DNA from: Symsagittifera roscoffensis
Taxonomy: Eukaryota; Xenacoelomorpha; Acoela; Convolutidae
NCBI RefSeq assembly: GCF_963678635.1
Contig: NC_087066.1
Span: 57,430,312-57,494,311 of the forward strand
Direction of reading: 5' to 3'
DNA: 64,000 nucleotides
Part shown: positions 35,880 to 48,555 of the stretch, in pieces
Layout: each line of letters opens with the position of its first letter
Numbering within the stretch: position 1 is the first letter of the stretch
The notes under the pieces: model-generated
Database searches by the model: none
What the model was told of the DNA's origin: nothing
What the model saw: the letters and a program-made list of their open reading frames with translations, nothing else
Position numbers and translations under genes: made by a program

Positions 35880-36395
35880 ATTTAGAGACAAAACCTTGCA
35901 TGTTATCAAAGCTCACATCTTCAAAACGTCATCACAAAAACACCTGCTGATTGCCGACTCAAGGGCGAGCAGACTAGTGTTTCCCAACTTCAACATCTTG
36001 TCAATCCCTGGTGGTAGGATCTTCCACGTACAAAATCCTTTACCCGAGAAAGGTCTGTACGACATAATCTCCTTAATCAACGACCGAAAAGACAGTCTCA
36101 GCGGTACGGTAATATCTGCACGCGAGTCATAGGACATTGTGAAAAAACTAGCGATTCTTGCCCGCCATTTATCTGATCTCTGCAATAGGGTTCATAAACT
36201 GGGCTCTCCCCTGCGAGTCTATAAACTGAACAACACAAACACTGATTGCCATATCAAGGTTGATATAGTCAATCAGCGTGAAGCTATGTAAAAGGACTGG
36301 GCTTACAGAAACATCAAACAAAAGATATACTGCGAAACCGATACCGAAAACAACGGAATTCATCTAACCCAAAAATTCCTGAGCGATCTTTGAAT
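35880..36395 (+). mobile_element. SGNH-hydrolase-like ORF relic of a retroelement (unit 1)
   Basis: Plus-strand frame with two stops: KHLLIADSRASRLVFPNFNI, LSIPGGRIFHVQN, VKKLAILARHLSDLCNRVHK, YRNIKQKIYCETDTENNGIH, then LTQKFLSDL. The order (a D-S block near the start, a PGG block, and a late N-G-I-H-L block) resembles SGNH/GDSL esterases carried by some LINEs and other elements. The usual GTND block is not visible. Orientation is opposite to the RT at 33.8-35.2 kb. Confidence 0.6.
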
Positions 36396-37019
36396 CATCT
36401 TGAAAAAAAACGTTTTGCGAATAAAAAAATAGTCACTGGCAGCATCGCACGACAAACACACAGAAACAAGGAGTGATGTAACTGTGGAAATTACAAGCCT
36501 CTCTAGGTAAGTTTATAGCTCTTGGAACTCTTTGGAACTATTTACGGTTGACTTCTATCCTTCTTTTCTAGTGATAGTAATCATTACACTCTCGATTCCA
36601 AATTAAACATTCCAACATTTCTCAATTAAACATTTCAAAGAAATGAGTTCAAGTCTGAAAAATTGCCAAAACTGCAAAACATGCAAATGAACATACTAAA
36701 AGAGCCATTGTATATTACTACATATCATGTGGCGAATTAATGCACATGAATTTCTAATGCACCAACTGACAAAGAAATTGCCGTCAACATACTGAAATAA
36801 CTGAGCCAAAATGGGGTTTTTTGTGAAAAAGCTGTGTGGCAAGTAATCAAAAAAGTGTAATTCTTAAAATCGAGCAAACAAATGAAAATATGGAAAAATG
36901 TAATTAACCGAAAATTGCCTACATAAATTTCACGATGCGGTGATGAGAAACTGAAAAAAAGCAAAACCAAACCGCACTGAAACTTAATAAGCCAGCACCA
37001 AAAATTGGGAAACTTGCTC

Positions 37020-37670
37020 AAAAAGATTGTGATGGCATACGTACAATTGACATACCAGAGTCAGTGGAAACAAACGGCAGGTCAGGAGCCGTCAAGGATA
37101 CGCAGAAAGTGGTACATTTTCTTGATTGTATGGAAATCAGGTGCCCTATAAGTGATTTACAGAGGGTCGGAAAGTTCACCAAAAATAAAACTCGACCGTT
37201 AATTCTAAAAGCTTCAGCACCATGGGAGAAACTTAGAAGTCTGCTCTCTCTGTACAAGCTTATGAACTACGAAAACAAAATCTGCATCAAAAAACAGTTA
37301 TCTCTTGATGGCAGAATGTAGAAAATAATCAGCTTAAATTAAGGCGTGATTTTGTTTAATCGATAAAACGCAAAATTACTGATCAGCGACAGAAAGATTT
37401 GAATTTATTGAGAACGGCTGGGTCGGCGGTTAAATGCAAAGACCTTTCAGTCTGACTAAACGAAAGACCCATATCCACAATAGCACCGTTCAAGGTCCCA
37501 ATTTCAATCGAAACGACATGACGAACTTGTCTTGCAAATGCAATCTCTCTTGCAAAAAATAATGATCTCTGACGCCTTACCGAAACGTGGCTAACAACCT
37601 AAACAAAATCAGAAACTCCTCTTTTTCTAGATTTTGAAATCTAAAGATGTGATTGACCATCGAAAACTTA
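37020..37670 (+). mobile_element. LINE ORF1 end and endonuclease start, cut by the duplication join (unit 1)
   Basis: ORF1 tail: GIRTIDIPES, then CPISDLQRVGKFTKNKTRPL, ILKASAPWEKLRSLLSLYKL and ICIKKQLSLDGRM. About 300 bp later an endonuclease start reads LTETWLTT and CD-PSK (the 'TETWL' box and the 'RCDRPSK' stretch of CR1/L2-like LINEs). The frame ends abruptly at the join to unit 2. Confidence 0.8.
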
Positions 37671-38404
37671 CTAGTTTTAATTTAGTTTAATTTTCCAGAC
37701 ATTGTTTGAAAGAGAATCTGTATATACTCTGTATATACGCTGTATGTTTGGACTATAAATAAAATTGTTTGTAAAGTTTTGATACCAGCTCGTTCTTAAT
37801 TCTTAAAACTGATGTTTTTTTAGTATCCGTAACTTCATATATTTTAATCAACCAATTTCTGAACTGTAACCGAACTTGTTTTGTTTTGTTTTGTTTATTG
37901 CTTGTTTTCTGATGTTGGGTTTTTGTTTGATGTAACCAATGAATTTTAAACAACTTTATTATTTACACTTTGCTATACTGATGCCTCGGTTTTTTACTGT
38001 ATAGTAATTCAGGTGTTCTTTGTTCTTCTTCTTCTTCTTCTACATATATCGAAGAGGCAAAAGAAGACAGTTTAAGTCGAAAAAAAGAAAAATGTTAAAA
38101 ATTAAATTTTCATATGTCTCCAAATTAAATTTTCATATATCTCCATAGAAGTTGATTCTAGGCAAACATGTCAGACACTTGATATTGACTAAGCGTGCTA
38201 CGCACCACCGGTCCTTCAAAAGCGAAATCAATGTAAAAAAGACGGGGGAATCCAACAACGGTTCTGATTTAGTAGTAGTAGTAGTAGTATAGTATTTGGG
38301 GTTTTTATCCCAAGGGTTTGCACCCAAAATATAATTTAATGAGTTATGAGTGCAACTGTCCATTTCTGAATATTTTGCAAAGAACTTCTAATAAATCTCT
38401 GCTA

Positions 38405-38970
38405 TGTCAGATTTCCTTATCTCCTTATTACCTTTTTTGGCGCAACGATTATCGCCCTCATGAACACAGACGGAGCTTTGAGACCGATTGCCATAGGCAA
38501 GACGCGCAGACGTATCGCATCTAAATGCGCTGGAAACAAAGCCGCCTCAGAGCGACAAACTTTTTTCGGAAACCTATAGGTCGGATGTGGCACTAAACGA
38601 GGAGCAGAAACAGCTGAACACTCTTTCAAATCTAATTGAGCGTGACGACAATCCGAAATCCACTGTTGTTTTAAAACTAATTTTTAAGAATGACTTCAAC
38701 TCTCTAAAAACAGAGACAAGGCTGAATCATGTTTTTTCAAATTGTCACGATTTGTACAAATACACCCATTGCTCGTATAGTTAACCTATTTATCTTTTTT
38801 ACCGAAGCTTTATCATAAAGTCAAAAAGACGGAACTCAACACGGCAATCCGCAAGTCCCAACACTTTTTGCGGAAACAATTCAAACACTAGTCAAACAGT
38901 TGAATAAGAAAACTGACATCTGGTATTTAGATGATGGAAATTTAGCCGATGACTATAAGAAAAACAGTCT
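38405..38970 (+). mobile_element. Reverse-transcriptase fragment, YLDDG type, decayed (unit 2)
   Basis: Copy of 33,215-33,780 in the second unit, with the same blocks, stops and shifts. Small changes: GNTCRR becomes GKTRRR, and the GTQHGNPQ segment has GNPQ from CGCAAG instead of CTCAAG. One A is lost after the YLDDG box. Inactive. Confidence 0.85.
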
Positions 38971-38979
38971 AAATTGATA

Positions 38980-40375
38980 CTCTTTATACGCATGTTAACA
39001 AACATGAGCTTGGTGGATTGAGAGAAAGTGAAAGGAAAAATGCGCCTGATAAAATGAAGTGACTTGTTACATGGTAACAACCTATTATTGATATGTATCA
39101 TCCAGTTCAAGTCATCAGAGACAAGTAAACCAAGGTCTTTTACTACATTTGGCAGTTATGTCCTGGTCGTTGACCATCACATGACAAGGAAAATTGCCTT
39201 TGAAAACAATGAGAATGCACTTAACGTGACTGACCGATAAATCATTTGCAGTACACCTGTTTGTAAAAGAATCAATATCAAGCTGTAGAGAAATAATATC
39301 AGAAGAAAACAACTTTGAATCGTCATCGAACAAATAAAAACTGGGAAATTCTATACACTCTGGCACATTTTTCATGAAATGAAGAAAAAAAAGGGGTCCT
39401 AAGATGCTGCCTTGAATAACGCCACTAGTAACAGGACGTGGATTGGAAATGTGCGCATTTATGCGAACACACTGTGATCGGTTACAGAGATGCGACGAAA
39501 AAAATCACAAAAAATAATGATCCAAACCATACATCGATAGCTTGCTTAGAATGATATCATGACGAACAGAATCAAAGGCTTTACTAAAGTCAAAATAAAC
39601 AGCAGCAGAAGGAACGTTGAAATCACTATTGTGGTATACTTCATCAAGAAACGATGACAACTGTGTTACAGTTGATCGCTGTTTTCTGAAACAATGCTGA
39701 GAGTTTGACAAATGTTTTCCAATCTTTGGATATATATGGTTGAAGAGAACTTCCTCAAAACAATAACCAAGGGGGTGTAAGATACTGATAGGTCTGTAGT
39801 TTGTAATATCATTAGGAGACGCAGGCTTTAGAATTGGAGTAACAAAAGCCCATTTCCAGGCAACAGGCCAGACGCATGTGTTGATAATAATGTAAAAAAG
39901 AAAACTAACAGGAGGAGAAAGTAACGACGTACAACATTTATAAACAAAAGCAAGAATACGGTCACCAGAGCAGGCTTTTTTAACTGATTGTAAACACGAA
40001 CTGACAACCAACGGTGACACATCGACTTCCGATAATTTGATATCAGAATCAAGAGAAACAGTCGGTACAGTATAGTCAGACACAGGCTTCCGGAAAACAG
40101 AAGCAAAATATTCGTTGAAAAGTTCATTGATAGACTCGTCACAGACAGCTTGCTTACGGCCCCAATGAAGGTTGTTTCGAATGATTGGGGACTCCTTAAA
40201 CTGTTTCAAGAATTTAAAAGCACGAGAAGGAGAGGAAGGAGAAAAGTTCTGAAAAAGCAATTCTTTATCCAAATCAACTGAGTTGGTGAAAGACTAGGGG
40301 AGAAGTCTATGCTCTGCAATCTTTGCTTATATGCATTATATGAATTGAGCATCCATTTCGTTGCTGTCTGCTGCA
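38980..40375 (-). mobile_element. CR1/L2-like LINE reverse transcriptase, partial (unit 2)
   Basis: Copy of 33,790-35,180. The main 255-codon frame (40,272-39,505) is identical in protein to unit 1, while the short downstream frame differs at a few residues (for example NLPECIEFPN against NVPECIEFPS). Inactive for the same reasons. Confidence 0.9.
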
Positions 40376-41074
40376 CTTTTTAAAGTTTCAGGTTTGATTT
40401 TGAGCCAGTCTGTCATAACCTGGATTTTTTTTCTATCTGAGAAAAGCTTCAACTTTATGAGAGTTGGTTCCTTACAAAATTTTGAAGATGTAACTTAAAA
40501 AGTTTGCTGTAAGTCATCAACTTTTGCGAATCAATTCACTGTAGCATATAACTTGGCATATTGTAAAACTTCCAAAACTTCTAACGGCTATAAGTTCACT
40601 GCAAACTTTTTATGGATCGTGGCTTGAATAGTTTTTTTAGAAACTCAATTTGTTTCTCGAAATGAGTACAACCCTAACTACTTCAAAAAGTTCATTGCTT
40701 GAATTGCTCGCTCAGAAGAACTGAGTTTTGCAATCCATTCCCAATTTTTTCAAAAGACGGCTCTTTTTTCTTGCTCCGCGCGAACTCGCCAGTATCAGCA
40801 AACAAAAACAAATGAATTTCGTCGAATCTGATTCCTTGAAATTGACTATGCCGCGAAAGTTTCCATATCGCTCAAATTTTCAGAGCTCAAAGTGATTGCT
40901 TGGAACAACTAACTTTTTCTGCAAGCCGATTGATTGATGGAGATGGGCTCGCTAGTTTTACTCTTAGTAACTCAAATCAAAACTGTTCTCCTCGTTAAAA
41001 TTTTTTAAATTTTGTTTTAATAAGTATGTTCTATGAAAAATGGCCTCAGTATTGTGTGGAGCCGGTGAGATAAT

Positions 41075-41590
41075 TTAGAGACAAAACCTTGCATGTTATC
41101 AAAGCTCACATCTTCAAAACGTCATCACAAAAACACCTGCTGATTGCCGACTCAAGGGCGAGCAGACTAGTGTTTCCCAACTTCAACATCTTGTCAATCC
41201 CTGGTGGTAGGATCTTCCACGTACAAAATCCTTTACCCGAGAAAGGTCTGTACGACATAATCTCCTTAATCAATGACCGAAAAGACAGTCTCAGCGGTAC
41301 GGTAATATCTGCACGCGAGTCATAGGACATTGTGAAAAAACTAGCGATTCTTGCCCGCCATTTATCTGATCTCTGCAATAGGGTTCATAAACTGGGCTCT
41401 CCCCTGCGAGTCTATAAACTGAACAACACAAACACTGATTGCCATATCAAGGTTGATATAGTCAATCAGCGTGAAGCTATGTAAAAGGACTGGGCTTACA
41501 GAAACATCAAACAAAAGATATACTGCGAAACCGATACCGAAAACAACGGAATTCATCTAACCCAAAAATTCCTGAGCGATCTTTGAATCA
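41075..41590 (+). mobile_element. SGNH-hydrolase-like ORF relic (unit 2)
   Basis: Second copy of 35,880-36,395; the encoded pieces are the same and only silent or noncoding bases differ (for example AACGACCG against AATGACCG). Confidence 0.6.
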
Positions 41591-42205
41591 TCTTGAAAGA
41601 AAACGTTTTGCGAATAAAAAAATAGTCACTGGCAGCATCGCACGACAAACACACAGAAACAAGGAGTGATGTAACTGTGGAAATTACAAGCCTCTCTAGG
41701 TAAGTTTATAGCTCTTGGAACTCTTTGGAACTATTTACGGTTGACTTCTATCCTTCTTTTCTAGTGATAGTAATCATTACACTCTCGATTCCAAATTAAA
41801 CATTCCAACATTTCTCAATTAAACATTTCAAAGAAATGAGTTCAAGTCTGAAAAATTGCCAAAACTGCAAAACATGCAAATGAACATACTCAAAAGAGCC
41901 ATTGTATATTACTTCATATCATGTGGCGAATTAATGCACATGAATTTCTAATGCACCAACTGACAAAGAAATTGCCGTCAACATACTGAAATAACTGAGC
42001 CAAAATGGGGTTTTTTGTGAAAAAGCTGTGTGGCAAGTAATCAAAAAAGTGTAATTCTTAAAATCGAGCAAACAAATGAAAATATGGGAAAATGTAATTA
42101 ACCGAAAATTGCCTACATAAATTTCACGATGAGAAACTGAAAAAAAGCAAAACCAAACCGCACTGAAACTTAATAAGCCAGCACCAAAAATTGGGAAACT
42201 TGCTC

Positions 42206-44690
42206 AAAAAGATTGTGATGGCATACGTACAATTGACATACCAGAGTCAGTGGCAACAAACGGCAGGTCAGGAGCCGTCAAGGATACGCAGAAAGTGGTA
42301 CATTTTCTTGATTGTATGGAAATCAGGTGCCCTATAAGTGATTTACAGAGGGTCGGAAAGTTCACCAAAAATAAAACTCGACCGTTAATTCTAAAAGCTT
42401 CAGCACCATGGGAGAAACTTAGAATTCTGCTCTCTCTGTACAAGCTTATGAACTACGAAAACAAAATCTGCATCAAAAAACAGTTATCTCTTGATGGCAG
42501 AATGTAGAAAATAATCAGCTTAAATTAAGGCGTGATTTTGTTTAATCGATAGAACGCAAAATTACTGATCAGCGACAGAAAGATTTGAATTTATTGAGAA
42601 CGGCTGGGTCGGCGGTTAAATGCAAAGACCTTTCAGTCTGACTAAACGAAAGACCCATATCCACAATAGCACCGTTCAAGGTCCCAATTTCAATCGAAAC
42701 GTCATGACGAACTTGTCTTGCAAATGCAATCTCTCTTGCAAAAAATAATGATCTCTGACGCCTTACCGAAACGTGGCTAACAACCTAAACAAAATCAGAA
42801 ACTCCTCTTCTTCTAGATTTTGAAATCTAAAGATGTGATTGACCATCGAAAACTTACAAGACGAATCATGGCGTTTTTTAATTATTGAACAAGTTTCACA
42901 AAGACCAAAAGGTTCCAAGAATATATCACTATTGCATGCTGTCTTTATTGCCCGCCAGAAGAAAGCTCACATAGATCAATTGTCATTTTTTTGTAGAATT
43001 TTTGAAAAAATTTCTTAAACTGCAAGAGAAATCATTTGTGAAAACGTTTAATCACTGGAGATAGAAATTGCTCCAAAACTGACTAGAGGGCATTGGCGTC
43101 AGATGATGCTGATGAAGAATTGATTCAAATCCTATCACCTGAAAAATCCATAAGTCTAGGCTTTCTTACTATCAACAACCCCCTTCTGATCATAAAAACT
43201 ATCAGAGGGGAAAATTTTTATAGGATACTTTCAAACATTGACAAAAAGCTCAGTGATCATTTTGCACAACACAAGAATTAAGCTAAAAATAAACTCTCCT
43301 TGAATCACAATGCGACGAAAAAATCAGACAAAAGAACAAATTGGACTGAAATTAATACCTCAATAGTCATTAATCCCTTCGCGCCGTTCTGCTACAGCAA
43401 CTGTAGCTTTCTGGTCAAACAATGATATACTTGATTATGGAGAAGTCTGAAAGAAATTGTACCTAGAGTAGCAAAACATAGAGGCACATTTCCCCGTGGA
43501 TCATATTCCAACTTCGCATCTTATAAAACCCAACGAAACATTACTTCAGAAACAGAAAACACCTTGAAAACCACATATTGTCGCACAAATTACAAAACTA
43601 TGAGAAGTATAAAAACATTCTGCTGATAAAGATCTGAAAAGCTATGAGCTTGAAATTTTTTGCACCACGTAAATTTAGCACAATACAAAAATCTCTACGA
43701 AGCATTACAGGAGCACCAACGGTGCCATCTAAAATGAAACTTGACGGATAAGTACAAGAAACCGATAAAAAGAAATGCGATGCTTTTAATCAACTCTTCT
43801 GTAGCGCGTTAACAAAAACAGAACAAATAACAGAAGGTAGTTGTTTTGAGAAGCCCCACATAACCGCATCAATGCTGAATCAAGAATACCTTCAAAGATT
43901 TATGAATGAACTAGATATCAATAATGAAACAGGGCCACGTAGTTTGGGAATTCTTGTTTACAAAAAACTAGCAGAAGCACTATGAAAATCGGTCCTACTA
44001 GTTTTCCTTGAAGACTGGAAATGAAGCAAAATTGTCCCAATCTTCCAAGGTGGGGAGAAATCAGTCATTAGAAGATAAAGATTGATAGTTTTTTATGCTG
44101 CTTTTCGAAAGTAATATTCGACCTCATTTATGAAACAAACTACAAACTGCCATCAATATGGTTTCCGAAAAAAAACTTCAGCAATCAATCAACTTTTTGC
44201 ATACCTACGTCAAGCATATTCATGTTATGACAATTAGACCACCCAATTAGACCATAACTGCGTTTGATTTGGACTTCAAAAAAGCTTCCGATTGCCTCCC
44301 ACATCAACTCATTTTGAGTAAACCTAAAAATATTGGTTCTGGTGTTTAACCAAATGGTGGTTTCTCCATAATGAACTCTACAAAACCAGTACGTTCGAGA
44401 TAACAAAGCAAAGTTTACAATATGTTATGTAAGAAGTGGTGTCACTCAAGGTTCCCTATTCGGATCACTTCTTTCATGATATATATCAATGACCTACCGG
44501 AAAACATTACCTTGCTTAATTCCACTAGGTGCGAATGACTTTAAGGTTATTGCTGCAAGCCGAAGGAAATTGGATAAAGCTACTATGTCAATCGAAAATT
44601 GGTGTAATAAAAACTGAATGCAGCTCAAAGCTGGAAAATGCCCTTTTGTCAATTTAAAAATCGAGTTAGAAGTCTAAAACAATGAAAATA
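42206..44690 (+). mobile_element. CR1/L2-like LINE, decayed, ORF1 end through reverse transcriptase
   Basis: ORF1 tail at 42,206-42,507 as in unit 1. The endonuclease continues past the duplicated unit: LTETWLTT near 42,763, ACCLYCPPEESSHRSIVIFL near 42,930, LITGDRNCSK near 43,048 (GD-N box, F to R) and DADEELIQILSPEKSI. Then KKCDAFNQLFCSALTKTEQ, MLNQEYLQRFMNELD, SKIVPIFQGGEKSVI, HQYGFRKKTSAINQLFAYLR, and shifted pieces to about 44,690. Many stops; inactive. No good 3' end is seen here, and the 3' piece at 31.7-32.5 kb could be from the same family. Confidence 0.82.
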
Positions 44691-44699
44691 ATCTTAAAA

Positions 44700-45300
44700 A
44701 GGAAACTGAACAAAAAAATAATGATTATTGGTGAACCCAACTGTTTCATGGAATGTTAATGCATCTAAGCCGTGTACCAAGTCATTATCGGTCTTTTACT
44801 CATTGAAAAGTAATATATCAAATAAATATCCCATAACGTCACAGCACAATGCCTAAACAGGATGAGTTGTACCGGTTTGACGAATAAGTAGATATGTTAT
44901 ATTGGATAATATTAGTTTATAAACTAAAATCTCGTTTTTTTCCCTTTAGATATCATCTGAATTCACACTCAAGCTCACGACCACTCGCCCTTATCCACGA
45001 CGCAAAAATTTTTGTCGAAGGATCCGATTTACTCTGTTCCCTCCGCTTTTGAGGTACTGGGCCCAGACGTACCGGACATCATGATCTGCCTCAACAACTC
45101 TTTCCGGTATCAGAGCTAATCACGATTTCTTCCATGCGTTCAGCTGTTCGTAGGCTCGCATCTACTCTTTCTACTCCTGCAGCGTCTTGAAATGGTTCGG
45201 CAGCTTCTTCACCTCGGTTTCACTGTTCAAGCAAAAGTAGTTGTGCAGACTCAGGCTCACACAATTTTCTACATCCTCCTCTAGTATAGACTGCCTTGCC
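44700..45300. other. Short noncoding transition, no gene seen
   Basis: AT-rich up to about 44,940, then base composition shifts to GC-richer, C/T-skewed DNA that continues into the 45.3-59.8 kb block. The change falls near 44,940 (TTTTTTCCCTTTAGATATC). Confidence 0.5.
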
Positions 45301-45595
45301 TTCGTTTTATTTCTAGATACTATGCCAGCCCACTACCATCCAGTGGTAATCCCATTGCGATGAATAGCCAGTGGTCTCTTGAAAACCTCTGGTCCAATTT
45401 CCTCTAGGAACTGTCGATATTCTTTCTGATGCTTCTTCATGTGATTTTTCGTCAATACGTTCAGCCAAGAAGTTAAAGTTGCCTTGAAACAAGAAACAAA
45501 TCGTATTTGACTCCACATGTGCTTCAGCACAAATCTTGGCAAATCTTAAGTCTCTCGTTGTAATCTATCGCATGTATTGCCTCAACTGTAGTTTT

Positions 45596-48490
45596 TGACT
45601 CTCGATACTTCATTTTATTTTCCTCGATCCATCAAAGTGCCAGCATCGAGCTTACAACGAAAACGGTCACCTTCTGTTGGTGGTCCGGTAACCCTTTCAC
45701 ATGAGCTTCTTCCACATCCCAAATTTGACAAAGATTGCTCTTCTCAGGGTACCAAACAGTCTGAGCTATACAATGACATGGGCCGTCTCCATGTGTCAGG
45801 TTAATGCTCCGGATGTTGCGTTCTCCAGATGCCTCGAGCAAAGGTTCAAACTCCATCATCTTTGTATGTATTGAGTCGGCTTTATCCACTGCAGTTGCGT
45901 CTTTCGGTAGTTTCCCACTCGTTTTCAGAGTCGCTAGAATTTTCCAAACTTGGACTGCTCTTGGACTGCGTTTAGACATTCCGATTTCTTTTAAGAGTTG
46001 AGCTGTTCTTACAGAATCTAGGTACAGTGTCCAGCCTGGTCTGATGGGAATCATCTTGTTGATCAGCTTCTTTATCGCGTCATTGTCCAAACCAATTCTC
46101 ATCAGAATGGGCTCTCCGAACTCCACCACCATGTATCAGAGTTTCTCCTTGTACTCTTCGACATCTATCTTTCTTTCCACCTTCCGATTGAACTCTAGCA
46201 AAAACATCTCCCATATCTCCTGATCCAGAGTATCCAAAAACACAATCTTTTTTGGAAGGTGTTCTTTTTCTTACTGTTGTTGCTCAAGAATAACGTTTCC
46301 AGAGCCGCCGTCTGACTCCCCCGTTACAACTTCAGGCTCTTCCGAGGAGATCCCCAAAGTGATGTCGTCGTGTTGGCCCATTCATCTTCACTCAAAACTT
46401 GCAGAAGCTCCGGTGTGGTACCGGGTCTATACGCCTTGGCCGTTGTCGTCCCAGCAGGGGTCACTCGAGTGTCCATTGCTTCCTCAACCTCGCTAAGTTC
46501 TTCTTCCATCTTCTCTCCCTCCACCGCCTCCTGGTGGTCTCGCTTCAGGGTATCATCGAACCGGTATTCCACGTGGACATTTCTCTGTTCCGTAGGAGTA
46601 TCGATCGACAGAGGCGAGGGTGTAAACAGGTTCAGCTTCTTGTTTTCTCTGGGAAATGTGTATAGAGTACCAGCCAGATCAAGCCTGTGTCCTTAATATT
46701 GCAGCTTTACCTCTTCCAACCCGTTAGGCGCCCGATGTTTCCTAGTGCTGCAGACCATCTCCGCCTTCAGAACTAAATGCCCTTCCTCCTCTATGACCAA
46801 CCAGCGTTGTACACTCGATCCTTGTTTTCTAGTCCAGCCATCTCAAGCACATTCTTGACTTGGCGCACATCACATCTTGGTGGCCTTGACCCTCTCATGA
46901 CTCTCGCTGCATTGATCCACGAACTGATGGTGATCTTGCTCGAGTGAAAATACGCTTCCGCTGAGTATCCGTTGAAAACCGATCCCAGCCATGCGTAAAC
47001 ACCTTCCGTTGGTGCCCCACCATTCTCTTAGCCTGCACGGACGGAGCCTACAAGGGACTGGTCATCCCGAAAGTCGTTCTCCTAAGGATGGGGATTTCTG
47101 AAAGTGCGATTGGTAGCACATCCCGCTCGAGAATCTTGCTCACCTCTCTTCTTATGATTTTGAAATTCTCCATCCAAGATCTCTCCAGCATGCTTCCAAG
47201 GGGGATTAAATTTCCAAAACTTTGGGTATGATTCAACCGGGCCCTGTTGCTCTTGCCCATTCTACACTGCAGCTGCCCTCTTAAATTCAACACAATCGAC
47301 TCGGTATCCTTGATCTTCCCAAACAGCACCGTCTCAGACTTCTGCAAGTGCTCCTGCTTGCACACATTCTGTGCCGTCCCATCAAGGACGCTGATCGAGC
47401 TGACGTGTATCACCGAGTGTCGATACGTTGCATTCGAGGGGTCTGGAAAGGCGTAGGTCACCGCTGGTCCATAGATGCATGTCATCGCTTCCCCAACCCT
47501 CTTATCATTCCCAGCTGAACCGATCGCATGTCCAAGCATAGGTCTGTCAGAAGCGGCATACCTCATTCTCTTCCAGAACTTGCTGTCTAGTCTTCGAATT
47601 TGTTTCATCTCCCGTCAAGGGCCTATTCTGCATCAAGAGGTACTCCACCGGGAGTGTTTTCAGCACTGCAGCACCCTTTTACGAGTAGGCTTCGATGCTG
47701 CGATGAATTTGTGCCATGATTCACATACTTCATCAAACGATAGATTACCGCCAGATTCAGGTACATCACGAGGCTCAAAGTCAAGTACCTATCAATCCGC
47801 AAGGTGTCAACGCCTCTGCTGAATAGGAGGGCTGGTCCCGTTTTGAACAGGCTTCTAGGGAACACCATGAACAACGCTGGCAACAAGGTAATTGATATGC
47901 TAAAGATATCCTGAATGAAAGCTTCGAAGATCGTTTTTCCGCCGAGAACAAACTATCCATATACCTCTTCTCCCAACAGGGACTCAAGAAACTCAAGATT
48001 TCATATGCTTTCTTGGTATCTAACTCCCCCATGGCGTGATCCTTCCAAAAGTGGGAAATGGTTGTATCAATCGCTAGTAAGACAAATGTTCCCACCGTCA
48101 ACTCTCTTCTTTCCCCATGTTCGAGCTGATTCTACTTGAACTCCAAAATTGCACCATCAACGAGGAGCAGTTTCTTTAGTGTTCTCACCCGAGCTATCGA
48201 GTCTTGGTGTCAGGAATGGCCACCTTCCTCAGCTTTCATCTTGAGTGAGGCGATACATCATTGACTCCAGTAGTTTTTGCCGCATCGACTACGTTTATCT
48301 GATCATGTACCGGTCTCGCTGAACTACTCGTGGAGCCTACGATTGTAAGCTCCATGTTTTTGAACCATATGCTCGTAGCCATGCGGTTGATCACACGTTG
48401 GTCGTCAATGATTTTTGGTTTGAATTTCAATTGCCTCGCTAAATTCGAGATCTCCAGAAACAACGCTTCATCGAGCACTATCAAGATTAC
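45596..48490 (-). pseudogene. Decayed unidentified coding region downstream of the 1.7-kb array
   Basis: Minus-strand open pieces follow each other in different frames: 48,484-48,236 (ISNLARQLKFKPKIIDDQRV), 48,101-47,781 (HFWKDHAMGELDTKKAYEIL), 47,608-47,048 (186 codons; GNDKRVGEAMTCIYGPAVTY, SVIHVSSISVLDGTAQNVC), 46,572-46,324 (very acidic, MEEELSEVEEAMD) and 46,132-45,632 (166 codons; DNDAIKKLINKMIPIRPGW, RAVQVWKILATLKTSGKLP). GC content is higher than in the flanks, and codon-like structure survives over 2.9 kb, so I read it as one or several genes broken by shifts. No family is recognised. It lies directly downstream, in the same orientation, of the first array ORF. Candidates are a mobile element or an old integrated viral segment, neither shown. 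Confidence 0.5.
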
Positions 48491-48555
48491 GGCGAAATTT
48501 TAGCAGCCTCTTAGGGCATGAGATTTATCTGCTCAACTTGCTGCCAGTTTTGGTT

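Larger units (their letters stand above)
32480..37670. repeat. 5.19-kb tandem segmental duplication, unit 1
   Basis: Bases about 32,480-37,670 and 37,671-42,858 are two head-to-tail copies. Matching landmarks are offset by 5,191-5,194 bp (for example 34,312/39,505 and 35,896/41,089). The 255-codon minus-strand RT frame is identical in both. Differences are scattered substitutions, a (TAG)n run one triplet longer in unit 2 (33,081/38,272) and an 8-bp loss (GCGGTGAT near 36,940) in unit 2. The left join lies in a LINE 3' region and the right join inside a LINE endonuclease. Confidence 0.95.
37671..42858. repeat. 5.19-kb tandem segmental duplication, unit 2
   Basis: Second copy of the unit described at 32,480. 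At the unit 1/2 join, GAAAACTTAC runs into TAGTTTTAATTTAG; at the end of unit 2, GAAAACTTAC runs into AAGACGAATCATGG, where the LINE endonuclease frame continues. Unit 2 therefore keeps the original right-hand context, and unit 1 keeps the original left-hand context. Confidence 0.95.

Noticed and set aside
45632-48484. Reading the unfamiliar block as a named RNA-virus gene set
   Set aside because: Order and orientation would allow it, but I see no polymerase motif or other diagnostic residue, so I left it unidentified.
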